Positions 36,201 to 51,200 of a stretch of 64,000 nucleotides of DNA are shown here, piece by piece; the stretch's first letter is position 1; every line of letters starts with the position of its first letter. The position numbers and the translations under genes were made by a program. Source of the DNA: Phoronis australis (lineage: Eukaryota; Phoronida; Phoronidae); assembly GCA_002633005.1 (NCBI GenBank), contig NMRA01000026.1, positions 346,101 to 410,100 of the forward strand, in the 5' to 3' direction. The notes under the pieces were generated by a model. It saw only the letters and a program-made list of their open reading frames with translations. It made no database searches and was not told the origin of the DNA.

Positions 36201-39200
36201 CTTGAACAACAGCATCTTTCTACCATATTGCTTATTCAAGCAACTTTTGGATACTTTAAGTAATTAACTTTAACCAGGAGAGTTAGGAAACAACAAAATC
36301 AACAACTTTTTGCGATTTAATTACAAATCGCCAATTCTCTCCGTTGTCTGACAGACATTTAATAAAATCAAGGCCGGTGTCTTCATAATGTAATAGTAAA
36401 TACTGATTTAACTTGTAGGATTTGGCTTGGCTGCAAAGGCATGAGGCTACTACGAATCGGATCAATTTCGCACTACTTTACTTTTGTCGGCAAGAATGTC
36501 CCTTTAAAGAACCGTGTTCAAATAAAAATCGAAGTTTCAACTGTCTTATGACCTCTGATAACATGGGTCCCCGAAGTCTTGCAGATTTTATGAGGGATCC
36601 CACCGATAAACATGTCACCACGACCACGTCTAAACAGACAGAGAAAAAAAATTGCAACACGATGAACAACCCACTGCAGAGAACCATTGATCCATCATCG
36701 AGTCTAAGAAATGAACAATAATTAGTCACAAAATTGAGGAGCAAAGCTTAATCCTAAAAATGTAAGTTCCTACCCTCTGACACGTGGCAATAAACAGAAG
36801 TATGTAACAAAATCCATAAAAAATGCAGGGTTCATTACACTAACTAAAATAAGTTTTAAATCTAACTTCAAATGTACTATTACACCATCAGACTACAGAA
36901 CAGAATGAGGATCTGCTAACGTTACGCAACCGAACACAGCGTCACTACATGTAAAGTAGTGAATGAGTTTCTCTTACGCGCTCCGTCCGACTCATTCTCA
37001 CCTTCCTTGGCTCGAGTACGCTTCTCCTGAAAATACAAGACAGTCACGTGTCACTGACAGACGTCAAGTCAAGGATCATTGACAATTCATTTACAACTCT
37101 GACATTTTCCTGTGAAATTCTCCGAGGAGGCACCACTCTCCTCCATTACATATCTTAGTTTCTAGGTAGTGAGCAGACGATGTACTTCTTGCTGGAACTA
37201 AAACGTGTCATCACACCAGGCGCCGCAAGAGAATAGTGACGTCAAAGTTGAATACTTTCCGTATTTTCTGCCCATTTTTGTACCTTTCATTTGAATTGTC
37301 AATATTAAATTGAATAAACACCGATGCTTACCCTTTTGCAACAGATAAGCCAAGCTTCACTCGCTGACTAGTTTAACACTTGCTTGTTGGTTATACTCAA
37401 GTGTTTCACATACATTGCACCTGACTAATACCAAATAACAGAGCAGCTTTACAAGTAGACCCATAGGCCTAAATATGCACGTACACTGTAAGACCAAAAA
37501 ACCCTCATGCTAACAATTTGCCACCAAGCTAAATGCACCCAGTCACCAGATGATCAACACTCCCATTCATCCGATTTTCACGGTCGCTATTCCTAAGTGG
37601 GAAAAGTCCGATGGCACTACGACGTCGAGGGGAAAATTCTAATCCAGTTTCCGGAAGTTTCGATTGATAATTTTTTCGTATCGGGACAAGGCTCACCTGA
37701 GCTGCCCTGGCTGCAGATTCCTCGTTAAGTTCAGGTATGTGCACACTTTCATCTCTTCTGTATTGTTTGTCCAGCAACTGATCCGTTTCTTCATCGGTGT
37801 CATAATCTACAACACACACATTTCTACGTGCACAACATCTATAGTAAGCAAATTATTTTACAGAAAAACAATCGCCTAAACTGCCTTCTCCAAATTCTCA
37901 AAAGTTGCCAACATTGCTGTAAATGCCTGCAACTTTTTAAAGATTTTGTACACACCCAGTACAACATCTAGACAAAACGTTTTCAAATTTCACCAATACC
38001 GGACGAAACAATTGCATGAATCATCCTTTTTTGTTCTTCAAAAGTTGAAAACCTGATGTAATCCCAGCAATTTTTAAAAACATTTGTCCAATGATACCTT
38101 CCTTCTGATCAGTGCATACTTGGATAGTGACAAAGCATTAGCTTGATACTACTCTTGATTATTAAAACAAGACCATAGCAGAACGTTAATATGCACCCAC
38201 CACGTACATCGCAAACGACAAAGATAAATGGGTACCGGTACTCATTTTTTACACAAGTCGGAGGTCTTACAAAAACCTTATCAACTAAATTTCGTGCAGA
38301 TCCGTCATTGAATTTGCTAGATGGAAAAATTAAACTGACATAACAGACCACAGCAGTAGTTGACACTGTCCAAAAGTTAATGTTCGCCAAATTTCCATCA
38401 ATTGAAACAAATTTGTTAAAATTCGTAATGATTTTTAAAATTGTTTAGCAAATAGAAAAGCTGATACCAGAAATGGGCTCAAAACATCAATATCGCCGAA
38501 AGAGTGGCGCAAAACATACAAGAGTTGTGAGAAAATGGCCAAATGCTTTCTTTTTTTCCATGCTCTCATAAATAGGAAAATATCCAACAAAATTTCTGAC
38601 GGACTATCAAAAAGAAGCATATGCCAAAAAACGAAGCCAAAACACTAAAATTGCCACCAGGGGGCACATCAGGGCAGAGCCATTCAAAAGTTGTCACGTG
38701 ACACTCCCTCCTTGATACAAACATATCTGCCAAGTTTCAAAAGATCCACCGAGGGACTCGACAGATAAAAAAAGCAAACACAAAAAAGTAAAATTATCAC
38801 TACACGACACAGCAGTAAAGAATTTGCCCAGAAGTTGTCCTTATCCATTGTCATATTCATATGGACACACCTGCCAGATTCCACAAACATCTTGAAAGCA
38901 GTTTAGGTTTTACAGCAGCAGACGCTAGACTGGGACAACGGGAACGACGGCAATATGTGCCCACACTCAAATGTAGATGTGGGCGCATAGAAATGCAAAA
39001 ATTAATTTTAACACTGGCACTGAAGCTCCATTTTTCAATAAAATCAAAAGATTTTATGTAAAATTTAAACTTCCAGTGATACAAAAAACAAAATTTGATT
39101 CTGATAGATATGCACATGGGGTATTTTTGAAAACATGGTTCGAGGCATTTCAGAAAACTCATGACTTTTTTACTTAAGTGACAGAGCGTTCAAACCCTTT

Positions 39201-42200
39201 TCTTTAAGTGGTTGCAAGTAGAAATGATGCAACTATGTTGGATACACATTCAAGGTAACCTTCCAAAAATTACACCAACTCTCAATTTGTACTCTGGAAG
39301 CTAAAAGCAAAGAATCAAGCGCCCGACAGCTAACCATCAGAGGCATCAGATTCTAGTGTTAGCAGGACTGATTTCAGTTCCCAGGAATTAGGATTCGTGT
39401 ATCAAATCAGCAATTCGCTGAATGGACTGCATCGTGCGGAAAATATAGTACACGCCAAACATAATCAAACAAAATGACTCGTAATTTACCATCATGACGG
39501 CCGAGGACTAGCAGAATACCATTACAATGGCCGAGTGTAAAGTTCGTAATTCACTATCAGAGTAATTATAATATGGCCCACCTTGATGCATCATCAACCG
39601 CCATGATGACGAAACAGTATTTTATCCGATTTCTTTTTGGTGTGCACAATAGATAAACAAGCTACCATCATTTCTATGCAATCAAAGCAATTTTACAACC
39701 CTAAATGTTTGACTCGGCAAACAAAGGCAGGCTACAACTTACGCCTCTGCAATATCTCTGGTAAATCCTTGTTCATGGACAACCACTACTTTGCAAGAGC
39801 TTTCTATAACACTTCAAAGTTAACCGATTCAACAGAAAAGATATTAATGTTTTGCAGCCATGCAAACTGAACCCAACGCATAGGTGTGAATACTAGACAT
39901 ACTAAATGGTAATTGTAACTAATGAGCGGGCAAGCTGCACTCGCATGCTGGAGATCAGCTGACGGTATACGCAATACCACGTCACCATCGCAGGAATACT
40001 ACAGCCCGGTCACACCGCACTCATTCTCAGAAGGTTCCATCTCGTCTTCACGACTCGTTAAATCAGGAACGGGCGCAAACAGGCAACTTCAGGCAAAACA
40101 TGAATCAAACGTGAGACCGTCTCACTCAGATCGTACATACACTAACTCTGTTGCTACTCGTCATTTTTTCTCGTTGCCAAGATCTAACTGAGAACTACCT
40201 TTGTGTGACAGGGCTGTGGTGGCTTAAAGGATACGTTAACTTTCTTTAAATACCTTACCAATCACTCTACTATATTGAAATAGGATATTACGGGGCAACA
40301 TGCAATCTACATCTTGATGTATCCACCAGAATGAGTGGGCACAACGGATTACCAAGATGTCCCCATTCACCCATGCTTCAGTGAAGGTATATTTTGGTAC
40401 TCTCACAAAGCCACATATAGTGTCAAATATACACGAGGCATATTTTGGTGTTATTAATGACGCAAGTTTGCATCGACACCGCTGTATCATATATTATATT
40501 CCGAGTGGAAAAAATCAAGTACAGCTGTAAGCGATCCAACCCTGCAAATTGGATTTATTCGAGTTCGAATTTGGAGGATTTAACGACGACTGCTAATTAT
40601 AACATGTGCTTGTCAGGGTAGTTTTGTATCACAGGAGCGGTCACTGTACCAAAATAACATAGTTTGAAAACTTCCTGCCTTATAGTAACGGAGAAGGTGT
40701 GATGCATGTGTATGTGTGTTGTAGTATCTAATGAGCAACTGCTAACCGACCTCCTTCCTTGCGCCTCTCGACGTACGCCGTTGGTGCAACATCCTCCTTT
40801 TGGCTATCGCACTCGGAGCCGGACTCGTGGTATGATTGGCCGTTCGTCTGCCGCGACGACGGCGATTGGTGTGTGCCCTGCTCCTCCGGTCCATGCGACA
40901 CGCCGCCAGGTGGCGTGTACCCACTCTTCACAGAGGCGTCATAATTGACGCTGGGTGAGTTCCGCGGCTGGCCGCCGGCGTTCACCGCATTCTGTCCATG
41001 TCGATTAGCTAAACTCCTCTTGTGCGACGAGTGTATTTTATGACGTATCTCATGCTGTTCATCAGTCTCAGTCTGGACCGGAGCGTACTTCCTGCGAAAC
41101 CACGAGCCAGCTATCGCTTGGTCATGTTCATGGCCTTCATCGTTACTATCGGAATCCGAATCGTTGCCTAAAAATTAAAGCATGCACAAAGTGAACCATG
41201 CACAGGCAGCAGGTCAACTAAAACAGGCGCGAAAGCACACAGGCAACTGAATATCACTTGGTTAAAAAGTTTTTGTACTCCACAGCAGTGGTAGATCCAC
41301 CGGGGGGCGTTCAGGAGGATTTACCTCCCCTTAGTGATTGGCTGGGTGAATAACATCGCAGTACAGTAATCCTACACTTATTTAGAACACAATATGGCCG
41401 ACAAGTGAAATTCTCCACAAAAATAAAGATCAAAGATAATTTCAGTCTATTACTAGCGTGTTTTTGTGTACAAGGTAGACGTCACGAGACAACTATTTCC
41501 AGTAATAAGCCTTTAAAAAAACGACAAGTTTGGAGATTATATTTGTGGCAAATAAGTGGAGTATTACCGTAATCACATGCAAGGAGCAATGTATAACCAA
41601 GAAAAAGCACAAGGATGCAAAAACTTCGTAGAGAAGAACGACATCCTATCCCGGAAAAAAATGTCCGTGTAGTAATACCTACAGAACATAGCTGTATATT
41701 TGGGGAATTATGGGAAGGAACGTAATGATGAGACAACAGTTTGACAACTCACTGATTGGCTACACCTGAGTGATTAACTCCCCTGGGCAAAAGTATTGTA
41801 TTGGAGGGCTTTATCGACATGGCCGTTCAAGAAATAAAAACAGCAGCAACTGATGAAAATCAGATTAAACATTACCATGAAAAAGATTGCTTCAAATTAG
41901 CAAGACTCAGGAACTGGTATGCATGCTTCAGAAAATTATGTCATGCAAAAACTAAAAACTATGGCCTATTTCCTCACAACGTGCTGACAAGATCCACAAA
42001 ATGCAAGTTATCAATAAACTCCCCTCGTCTGCTGATGAAGGAGACAGAGTGAAGGCCTCTGCATGTGTTTATATAGACATACAGGTTGTCAGAGAAGGAT
42101 AAGTAGTACTTTGGTGAACAGATCACTAAGATTCGTGCAAAAAATTTGACAGATGGTCAGACGGCCCCATAAGTGAGATGCCTTTCATGTTAATACTGTT

Positions 42201-45200
42201 CAAGACAACATGAAGCAAAGCAAATAACCAGTGTATTTCTGTTCATCAAATGTTGACCAAGACTTGCTCATGCTTCGGAGGACTAAATGGTACGCCCACA
42301 TGTCTCAAAAAGCGAACACGTGGGTATGCTACCACTAAACATTACTCAAAACTCGACTCGAAAAATCGACTAATCGTATAGCGCACTTAAAAGATAACTA
42401 TCATAAATATACATGGTATGAATCTTCGAGTAGTACCTCGAGTAAACTTTGGTCATCTGCAGACCCAGAAGGCATTTTTGACACGATGTTGTTCGACATG
42501 AACAACAACGACTTCGGGGATAAATAAACTTATTGCTAAATTTAACCGCTGCTGCTAGAGCTAATTGGGAGTCTCAACACTTTGTTTCCTAGAACACCAA
42601 CTATTCTTGGTCAGACTCGCACATTGTAACATGCAGTGGTGTGGTTGTAAACACAGACACCTCGTAGCTACCAGGGGTTTGTTTCATGAAGAGTGACATC
42701 GGGATGACGTCGAAAATTTTGCCTTACGTACTCCACTGATAAAGGATTCGTTCTCACTACAACAAAAAGTCTCTGGGCATATACCCTCAACAGCTAGTCC
42801 CTTAAAGGGGTCCCTGCACTCTGAGAACTAGCTTTCTCCACTGACTTATGGAAATCAAACTGGTTCTCAAAATCCAGGATTCCTTTAAATGACTATTGCC
42901 AACTCGCCTTCCATCAAAAAATAGATTTGTGTAAGACTAAATACAGTTTAATTGGCTGCGGCTTGACCCCAACTCAAATCGGAAGTCATTTCTGGGCACA
43001 CGATCGAGACTCTCAACTCAGACTCGAAATTTACGAGGCATGCTGTATGACTCGAGTGAAAACTTGTAAGTTTACCTGAAGCATGCTATGCAAAAGTCGG
43101 ACAAATTTCAGGTATAAATAATAGATTCTGGGCTCTGGGCAGACAAAGGAACTCTTACGCTCAAGATGACTTGTCTGAGTGGACCATTCAACGCGCTGAG
43201 CAACCAATATCAAACCAGGCTCAGAAACCACTTCTGACGTGCCGAGTAAGGAACAAGTTGAGAGTGGCTTAATAACAGCAAGTTTTCAAACTAAAAATTT
43301 GCTTCTTTGATGGAATGCGGATTTATGACAGCTTTAATTGGAAAATCAAATATTTATATTAACTTAAGGTTATGAAGAACCATAGAAAAAAATTCCAACT
43401 GCAAAATTCGGAAAGTCATATTTCAGAAAAGGCCGATAGGATTCACAAAATTATCACAAAATCTGGTTGTATTATTGATACCATTGTTCTGCTAAGATTG
43501 TACCTTAATTCTCTTTTGCAAAATTTTACTAAAAAAATTGTCACGTGACCCAATCAATGGCAGATTGGCATAAAGTCAAAAATCAAACTCTACAAGCTTA
43601 CCACTTTCAGGAAATATTTAGTTAAATTCTGTTCTTTTGTAACAATTTGGCTGAATGTGCACACTTGTCGATAAGGTCCTGTATAACTGAGACATGTGCC
43701 AATGGTTAAACGGCAAAAACTTTTATTCAATTCTAGCCAAGTGGCAACGTAGGACAAAATTCTGACTTAAAGCATCAGTCACTATTCATGCACAGAGCCC
43801 CTGGCAGCTCACGAATCTGACAGCGACAACAAAGTTGACATACCGTTGAACGTCCAAGTAACTTCGACTAAATAGAAAAGACACAGTGTATGATTAAGAC
43901 GGGTGGCCCAGCTCCTGCCTACCTCGGGGACTTCTGTAGACTCGGCCGGCATGATGTCGACTCTGCTGGCCCCTCAACAATGCATCTCCTTCCATTTCAA
44001 TCTCACGAACTGCATAACAGATGTCAGCACAATCACTTATTCAATCCACGGCACAACCATATACTAGTACTACATGATTTAAATTCAATTTCTGGGCAGT
44101 AATGCCATCTATTGTAGTACCTATGGTTGCGAAATAAAAATTGAAAAAATAAAGTAATAAATACGCTCTATTTGGAATCACTGACACTAGCATGTCAACA
44201 AATTCTACTTGACATCATTTCAGACACCAGATTTGTGGGTCGAATTCATAATTTTTACAAAGACTGAAACTTAAAAGGATACCAAAACCGCTTATGGCCA
44301 ACTAACAGATAATAAACACGACTTTAAAGTCCAGTTCTCTGAAACGAAATAATGCTCTGTAACCCTTGGAAACCCTCAAAAGTTTGGAAGAAAATTTGAA
44401 AACACCTTTCAAAGTCTGTTAAACGGACAGGTATGACCTACATTTTTAGTGAATTACACGGCAACCGTGGGAAAAGACCACCCACCAAGGTACATAATGT
44501 CCAATCTGTGACATAGGGAGTACGAATTTTAGCCGATTACTGCCTTTAACTTAGAAAGTTGACACCAATGATGAATCAGCAAGTGACCAAATGAAGATTG
44601 GTTGAAATCATCAAAACAGAGTTTAGTATCCTTTTAAGGGGACTTGGCTGGTGTGCATTATCATTCGTCCACGGAAGGATCTAAATATCTGAGCTGACAT
44701 TTATGAAATGTTGAAATTCATCTGAAGGAAAGATGCCACGTCCAGTAAAATTTAAATTACCCTCTTCGGAGGTACATATACCTTATTTTCAAAACGTTAA
44801 GTTAAACACAAAATCTTATTACAAAACCTACGACTGTTTTAGCTGAAACTTGCTGCTCAGATACGGTGGGACCATTATGCACGCCACGGGTATTGTAACA
44901 TTTCAACCCCATTGGGCCTTGACAACGCGAGCCACCAACCGACAACTGAATTAAAATAAGTTTCCAAAAAAATTGCTTACTTGGCATTGAAAAGAAAATC
45001 GCTACGAATAGCGATGAAAAACATAACGATGCAATTACCATAATGCATGGACATCAAGTTTTGGAAAAAACAATCACTAAGGTTGACAATGACCTCAAAA
45101 CCTATATAAACCTTCAACGTCTGATCTGCAACAAACCATGCAAAATCTATCCAACACAACAGCTGGGACACTTTAGACAGGCTGCTCTGCCACAATGCTT

Positions 45201-48200
45201 CGAACTCAAAAGCTGAGTATTGCATACAACAACAGGGCTATATGGACAGGGCTTAAGAAAACCGGCCAAGGACAGTTCACGTGACATGCGTACCTTTCTC
45301 CATCTCGCGCCTGCGACACTCGGCCTCGTGTGCCTGTTCCAGCTCTTCCCTTTCCTGTCGCAAGATATCTTGCTGTTGTAATCTCTCCACATAACTCTCT
45401 CTACAATACATAACACAACACTGGTCAAGCTTATGTAAGACGGGGAAATTGTCCAATTTTGGCCACTTTCAGGACGCAATACCTCAGAAATGACGATCAA
45501 ATTCAATGGAACTTTCGGATACTACACTTCATGCACTATAACTTATTAAAAAAAAATTGGTCATGTTATCGATTCTAGTCGATTCGATGTCTAGTGTAAA
45601 AATACTCTTTACTAGCTTGTCTTCAATAGAGTTCAATTACCTTTCCCCAGATTTCCTGCGAGACAATTGCCTCTCAACCCCGCCATGTTTTTCTGTGACA
45701 ACTAATGCTTCTAAATGTTTTCATAAGCCCGACAAAAAGAAAACAGCAACGTTGGATCTGGTCTTTAGCCCCAACTCATTCCGAGACCTGCGCTCACTGA
45801 TTCAATTTTCAAAAAAACATACAGACCAGAACCATCTATGCTTCTTTTTTGAATTTACTTGATTTTAATTGGTACAAAAATGCTATTTTCCAAACCATGA
45901 AGATGCTGGAGGGCATCAAAACTTGTTCCTGCATAACATGGATGTAATTCGCTTGCTTTTATCAGATACCAACCAGGCAGAACATTGATTGCATTCTGCA
46001 GGATTATCTTAAACAAAGTTACTCCCTGGTTATTGGGCCTGTTTACATGGACGTTTTTATAGCCATTTTGAACACTTTTTTATCATCATTTCAACACCCT
46101 AAGTAAAAATTAATTCCCAACTTTGTTATTTCGTTCCCCGCTAAAAATAGTAGACTTTACTACTCAAGTTTGGAGCAAAACCTGGCAATAAATCACTCAG
46201 GCCACCTGCAGGTACCGGACGCAGTTCACAAGCAGACTTCATGACATCGCTTGGCGCCATTTGCCTTGGAGTACAAAACGTGAAGTGCTTTTATTTTATT
46301 CGGGGTATGTGGCCAGAGGAAGACTGCAAGGTTTCAATAAGTCTTAGGGGGTATGACGAAATCCAAGGCACAGTGTGGTGTACACTCACACACAGATAAT
46401 AAGGATGTGGGCGATTTTTGTACTATCCAGAATAACGAGAGCAATGAAACCACATTACTTGCTAAGAAAAAGCGCGTTGTAAAATACCGGAGAAATGGTA
46501 GAGTCATCGTGTATTTACCATCACAGATATTCGTTTAAATGTAAGCATTTAAAATAGCACAGAAATAGCATAAAAGATCTCACATGTAAATGCTGCTATT
46601 GGCAGTTCACATAAAAACAAACACATTTAAAAAAAATCGCTTTTAAATGCTCAAGCTCGGTATGACGTCCATTCCATGATTTTCAATTCATACACTCTAA
46701 GGTCTGTTTCATGAAAATGACCTACGTCTGGTCACAAATTTTGACCTTAAGGTTATTTGGCAATAAGCCAAATATCTACAAAATCACAGAATTTAACTCA
46801 ACAAAAGTCAATATTTTCTGAAAGTAGAAATAAGAAAGTAGAAATTCCGCCCAGTTTGATTTTTGACTTTAGACCGATCTACAATTAATTAGGCAAAAAG
46901 GAAAGGTACATTCACAGAAAAAAACAGGATCAATAACACAACTAAATTTCACATGATGTAAATGGTCAAAATAAAATTTCAAAAATGTCGATACGATTTT
47001 GTAAATTATCATGCACAAAGCATATTACCCGAAAATTTCATAATACGTCCAGCCACTTCTGCGATATGACATTCAAAAGTTGGCCAAAGTTGGACATTTT
47101 TCTAGGGTCCTACACTTCAAAATTACTGTAATGTTTTTGATTCAGTTTAGAAATAATTTATGCTAATTATTGGGCAACTAGGGATTGTGGGTCACAATTT
47201 CGCTGAGTTGAGATAAAATCATTTTTGGAAATAGTGCTGTGAAGTGTAACATTAAATTTCTGTCTTAAGTATAATATTGTGGAACAGTGCTGAAACTACA
47301 ACTATTATTAAAATCTCTTGGTCTATTTACACCGACCTCTTGTCTATTTACTTTGTCACGACGTTTCGGTCGGTCTATTCTCCGGCCATCGTCAGGTGTT
47401 CCTGCGTTCTTAGAAGAATGAGCACCAACTTGCACATTACTGATTGGTATGTGATGTGAATGACGTTTGTTGGTACCTTGTCACCAAAGGTATGCGGGGT
47501 CACCGACTAATACATTACTGAGTACTGACTGGTGTGTGAATGATATATCTTGATACCTTGTCACCATGGGTATGCGGTGAAACGAAGGTCAACCCGCTGG
47601 AAAACAGAGTGACCCTCACACTGGCTTAGGATGGAGATCAGCTTATTTTCCAACAGGTTGATGGTCTTGTTAGCTTCACCACATACACAGATAATACCCT
47701 CTATGCTTTGTGGTTAAAAGCCGACATGTACACACAACTCTCATTGCGTGTGACATAGTTCTGATCTAAGGAGACCTCCCGACACAGGAAACCAGTTTAT
47801 GTAGTAATTAATGAGATTTCACTAATAATGCCCGTTCATTTATCATCTAATGCATGATACCGCATGATTAGCAACCAAGGGTGAATCACACACGCAATGC
47901 CTTTGTGTACTGCACAGCAATGTAAACGTCAATTCTGCAGGGTTTGATGAGGAAACTGAATCAGTAACATGCTTGCAGCTCTAATTAGAAAACATGCGGG
48001 CAATACACTGAAGCTGTTGATTGCATGTTTAGCTGAATGGCGACGGGGTCTTCATATGAAACCAATGGAATGAAGGAGTAATGCTCAATGGGACCCAGTT
48101 GTAAAGTTCCTTTCACACCTATGCTGACGCGTCACTGTTTTGGAATTGTTACTAAGTGCGAAAGATATACTTCAGTTTTAGATCAAAGTTAAATGACCAG

Positions 48201-51200
48201 TTAACAGCCGGACTTACAGTGGAGCGCTGACAATATAGCGTCAAACATCACTAGAGACTTCTCATATTGGCGCTCTCTAGAGTAATGAGAGCACAAAAGC
48301 GACTTCCAATTCATTCTGACTCAGATTTGGTGGACAGAAATTCAGTTACTACATAGCGGTTCATAAATTTAAAAGCAGAGGAAGCAATTCCCCTCAGTAC
48401 CCTCCCTCGTTTGATTAATCAAGCTTTCTAATTTATTTTAGCTTTTTGACACTGACTGGGATCAAAATTCTAGTAAAAAAGTCGCAGCCACAGGCTTTGT
48501 CATGGGTTTTTCTTTGCAGTGGGACAAATATGGAACATGATGTCCTTGTTCATCCATTGATATTTCAAAGGTTTACCGTTTTTCGTAAGGCATTAGTACA
48601 TCCCGCAGCACAGCAATCGAAATTTGCCGACATAACAGCAGGAAAGGTGATAAAATGCCCACCCACATTAAATGGAAGAGATGAACGCCTGTCCATCGAA
48701 ACCTGATCATCATCTGGCAGGATGGTGAATTTCAGTATGGTGTGGCTATTTCAAAAATCAACTATTTTGGTGCCATCCGAGTTGTTGGCAAGTTGCGCTT
48801 TCACAAAGACATGTTGCGTTATCGTTTGTCAATATCAATATTTTATTCAAATAACAACCATTTTAAGACTAAACAATCATTGTAAAAATGTTTAATTTAC
48901 ACCTGTGTAGCGAATAGCTGCGTTCACATTTTTATAAATTTAAAGTGCTTAACAAAATCATTTTAGATAGACTGTTTTAGCTTAAAACTGCATTCTGTTC
49001 ACACGACAAGCTTGACACTGCAAAAACATTGAATGGCATCTTCAGACAGTTGTGGGAAAATGTTGAGCTATACTTGCACAGTATGACATCAGTGGGCATG
49101 GGGTCACTAGGTACTGGAATATGTGGGTCATTTCAGGCAACAGCTGAACCCACATCTACAGCAGATGGTTTCTCTTTCAATAGCTGCTAGTGTTATCTAC
49201 CATTCACACTGAGTGGTTACAATTGTTATTTGCCGAAATAAATTTTGCCAAGTATGTTGCTCTTCCATCAAGTTTGTTCTTACTTGGTCTGACATCAAGT
49301 TTTTTGTTTCTTCGCACGATACAGGTCACAATTTTCGCCCGATCATCACGAAATTTACACTTAACACATAGTTTCGGAAGTACTGGAAGCCTACTGTTTT
49401 TCGACATAATCGGATCCGAGATGGCAGCTGTGGCGGCCATTTTGTTTTAATTTTAAGATTCAAATGCTTTTGGAGGCTACAATTTTTATGTACAGAGCTG
49501 AAAATCGGCACAATTATTGGACAGGACGTGCGCAGCATGTATACCGGAAATTATTCACTTCCGGTTGAAGATGGCAGAAATATCGGCACTTACACCTCGA
49601 TTTCGGGAAAAAAATTCTCCCGTAGAGGGCGCGTTATAGGACCAATTACTTCGACATTTTTTAGGTATTAGTTTCTTATGACCGGAAGTTGCTTTCAAGA
49701 TGGCGGATCTGGCGCATGTTGACCCATTTTCAGTCGTGCTAGAGTGCCATTTTAAACGGGAAGAGAAAAAGATATGATTTTTTGCATGTGGATTCTCTGA
49801 GGTATACTTTTTCCAATAACCTGTACCAATTTTTTGTCAGACTTATCGTTTTCGAGTTACTTGACTTTGAATTTCAAAAAAATGCAAAATTTCAATTTTT
49901 TTCGAAAAATTTATGGAATTGGCGATACCATTAGTTCACATAGAGTTTTAAACGGGCTTTCAGAAGGTTTTCCATTTTTCGCTAGGACGTCTGCTTTTCG
50001 AATTATTCAAGATTTTCTGATAGCGCTGTTCCTTTGTTGAGCACTCTTGCTGCATTGATGTTGGTTTAGCTTATATTGAACAAGAGTGTACTAGCCTATT
50101 TCTTGCTGATTTATGACATCTAAGTATGTCATATGAATGTTATGATGTTGTTCAGCATCATCACCATCGTCATCATATTCGTCATCTTCGTCATCATCTC
50201 CGTCATCTTCATTACTTGAATTGTTCATCATCGCCACCATCCTCATCATATTCGTCATCTTCGTCATCATCTCTATTGTCGTCTTTTCTGTTAATTTCGC
50301 CAAGTGTCGCTCCTCGGAGCGCTTTCATTGAAACTTTAGTACCTGGTTTTAGTCACCAGTCGTCAGTGCTATCACTTTCTGATTCACCCCACTGATGCGC
50401 AATTATTATCAACAAGTCTTAAAACAACGCCTCCTACAGAGTAATAACTTTTTCTGTACAACGGTTATAATCTCTTGCTAAACCACCNTGGCAGAAATAT
50501 CGACACTTGCACCTCGATTTCGGGAAAAAAATGTCTCCCGTAGAGGGCGCATTATAGGACCAATTGCTTCGACATTTTTTAGGTATTAGTTTCTTATGAC
50601 CGGAAGTTGCTTTCAAGATGGCGGATCTGGCGCATGTTGACCCATTTTCAGTCGTGCTAGAGTGCCATTTTAAACGGGAAGAGAAAAAGATGTGATTTTT
50701 TGCATGTGGATTCTCTGAAGTATACTTTTTCCAATAACCTGTACCAATTTTTTTCTCAGACTTATCGTTTTCGAGTTACTTGACTTTGAATTTCAAAAAA
50801 ATGCAAAATTTCAATTTTTTTCGAAAAATTTATGGAATTGGGCGATACCATTAGTTTATATAGAGTTTTAAACAGACTTTCAGAAGATGTTTTCCATTTT
50901 TCGCAAGGACGTCTACTTTTCGAATTATTCGAGATTTTCTTATAGCGCTGTTCCTTTGTTGAGCGCTCTTGCTGCATTGATGTTGGTTTAGCTTATATTG
51001 AACAAGAGTGTAGCCTATTTCTTGCTGATTTATGACATCTAAGTACGTCATATGAATGTTATGATGTTGTTCAGCATCATCACCATCGTCATCATATTCG
51101 TCATCTTCGTCATCATCTCCGTCATCTTCATTACTTGAATTGTTCATCATCGCCACCATCCTCGTCATATTCGCCATCTTCGTCATCATCTCTATCGTCG

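Larger units (their letters stand above)
33488..36977. other. Mint intron 6
   Basis: No exon supported. A copy of the abundant interspersed repeat lies at about 34990-35510 and a palindromic MITE at 35692-35795. Confidence 0.5.

Noticed and set aside
50091-50303. Acidic Asp/Glu-run frame on the minus strand, also at 50851-51222
   Set aside because: Produced by a trinucleotide stretch in the duplicated 917-bp unit; no surrounding gene.
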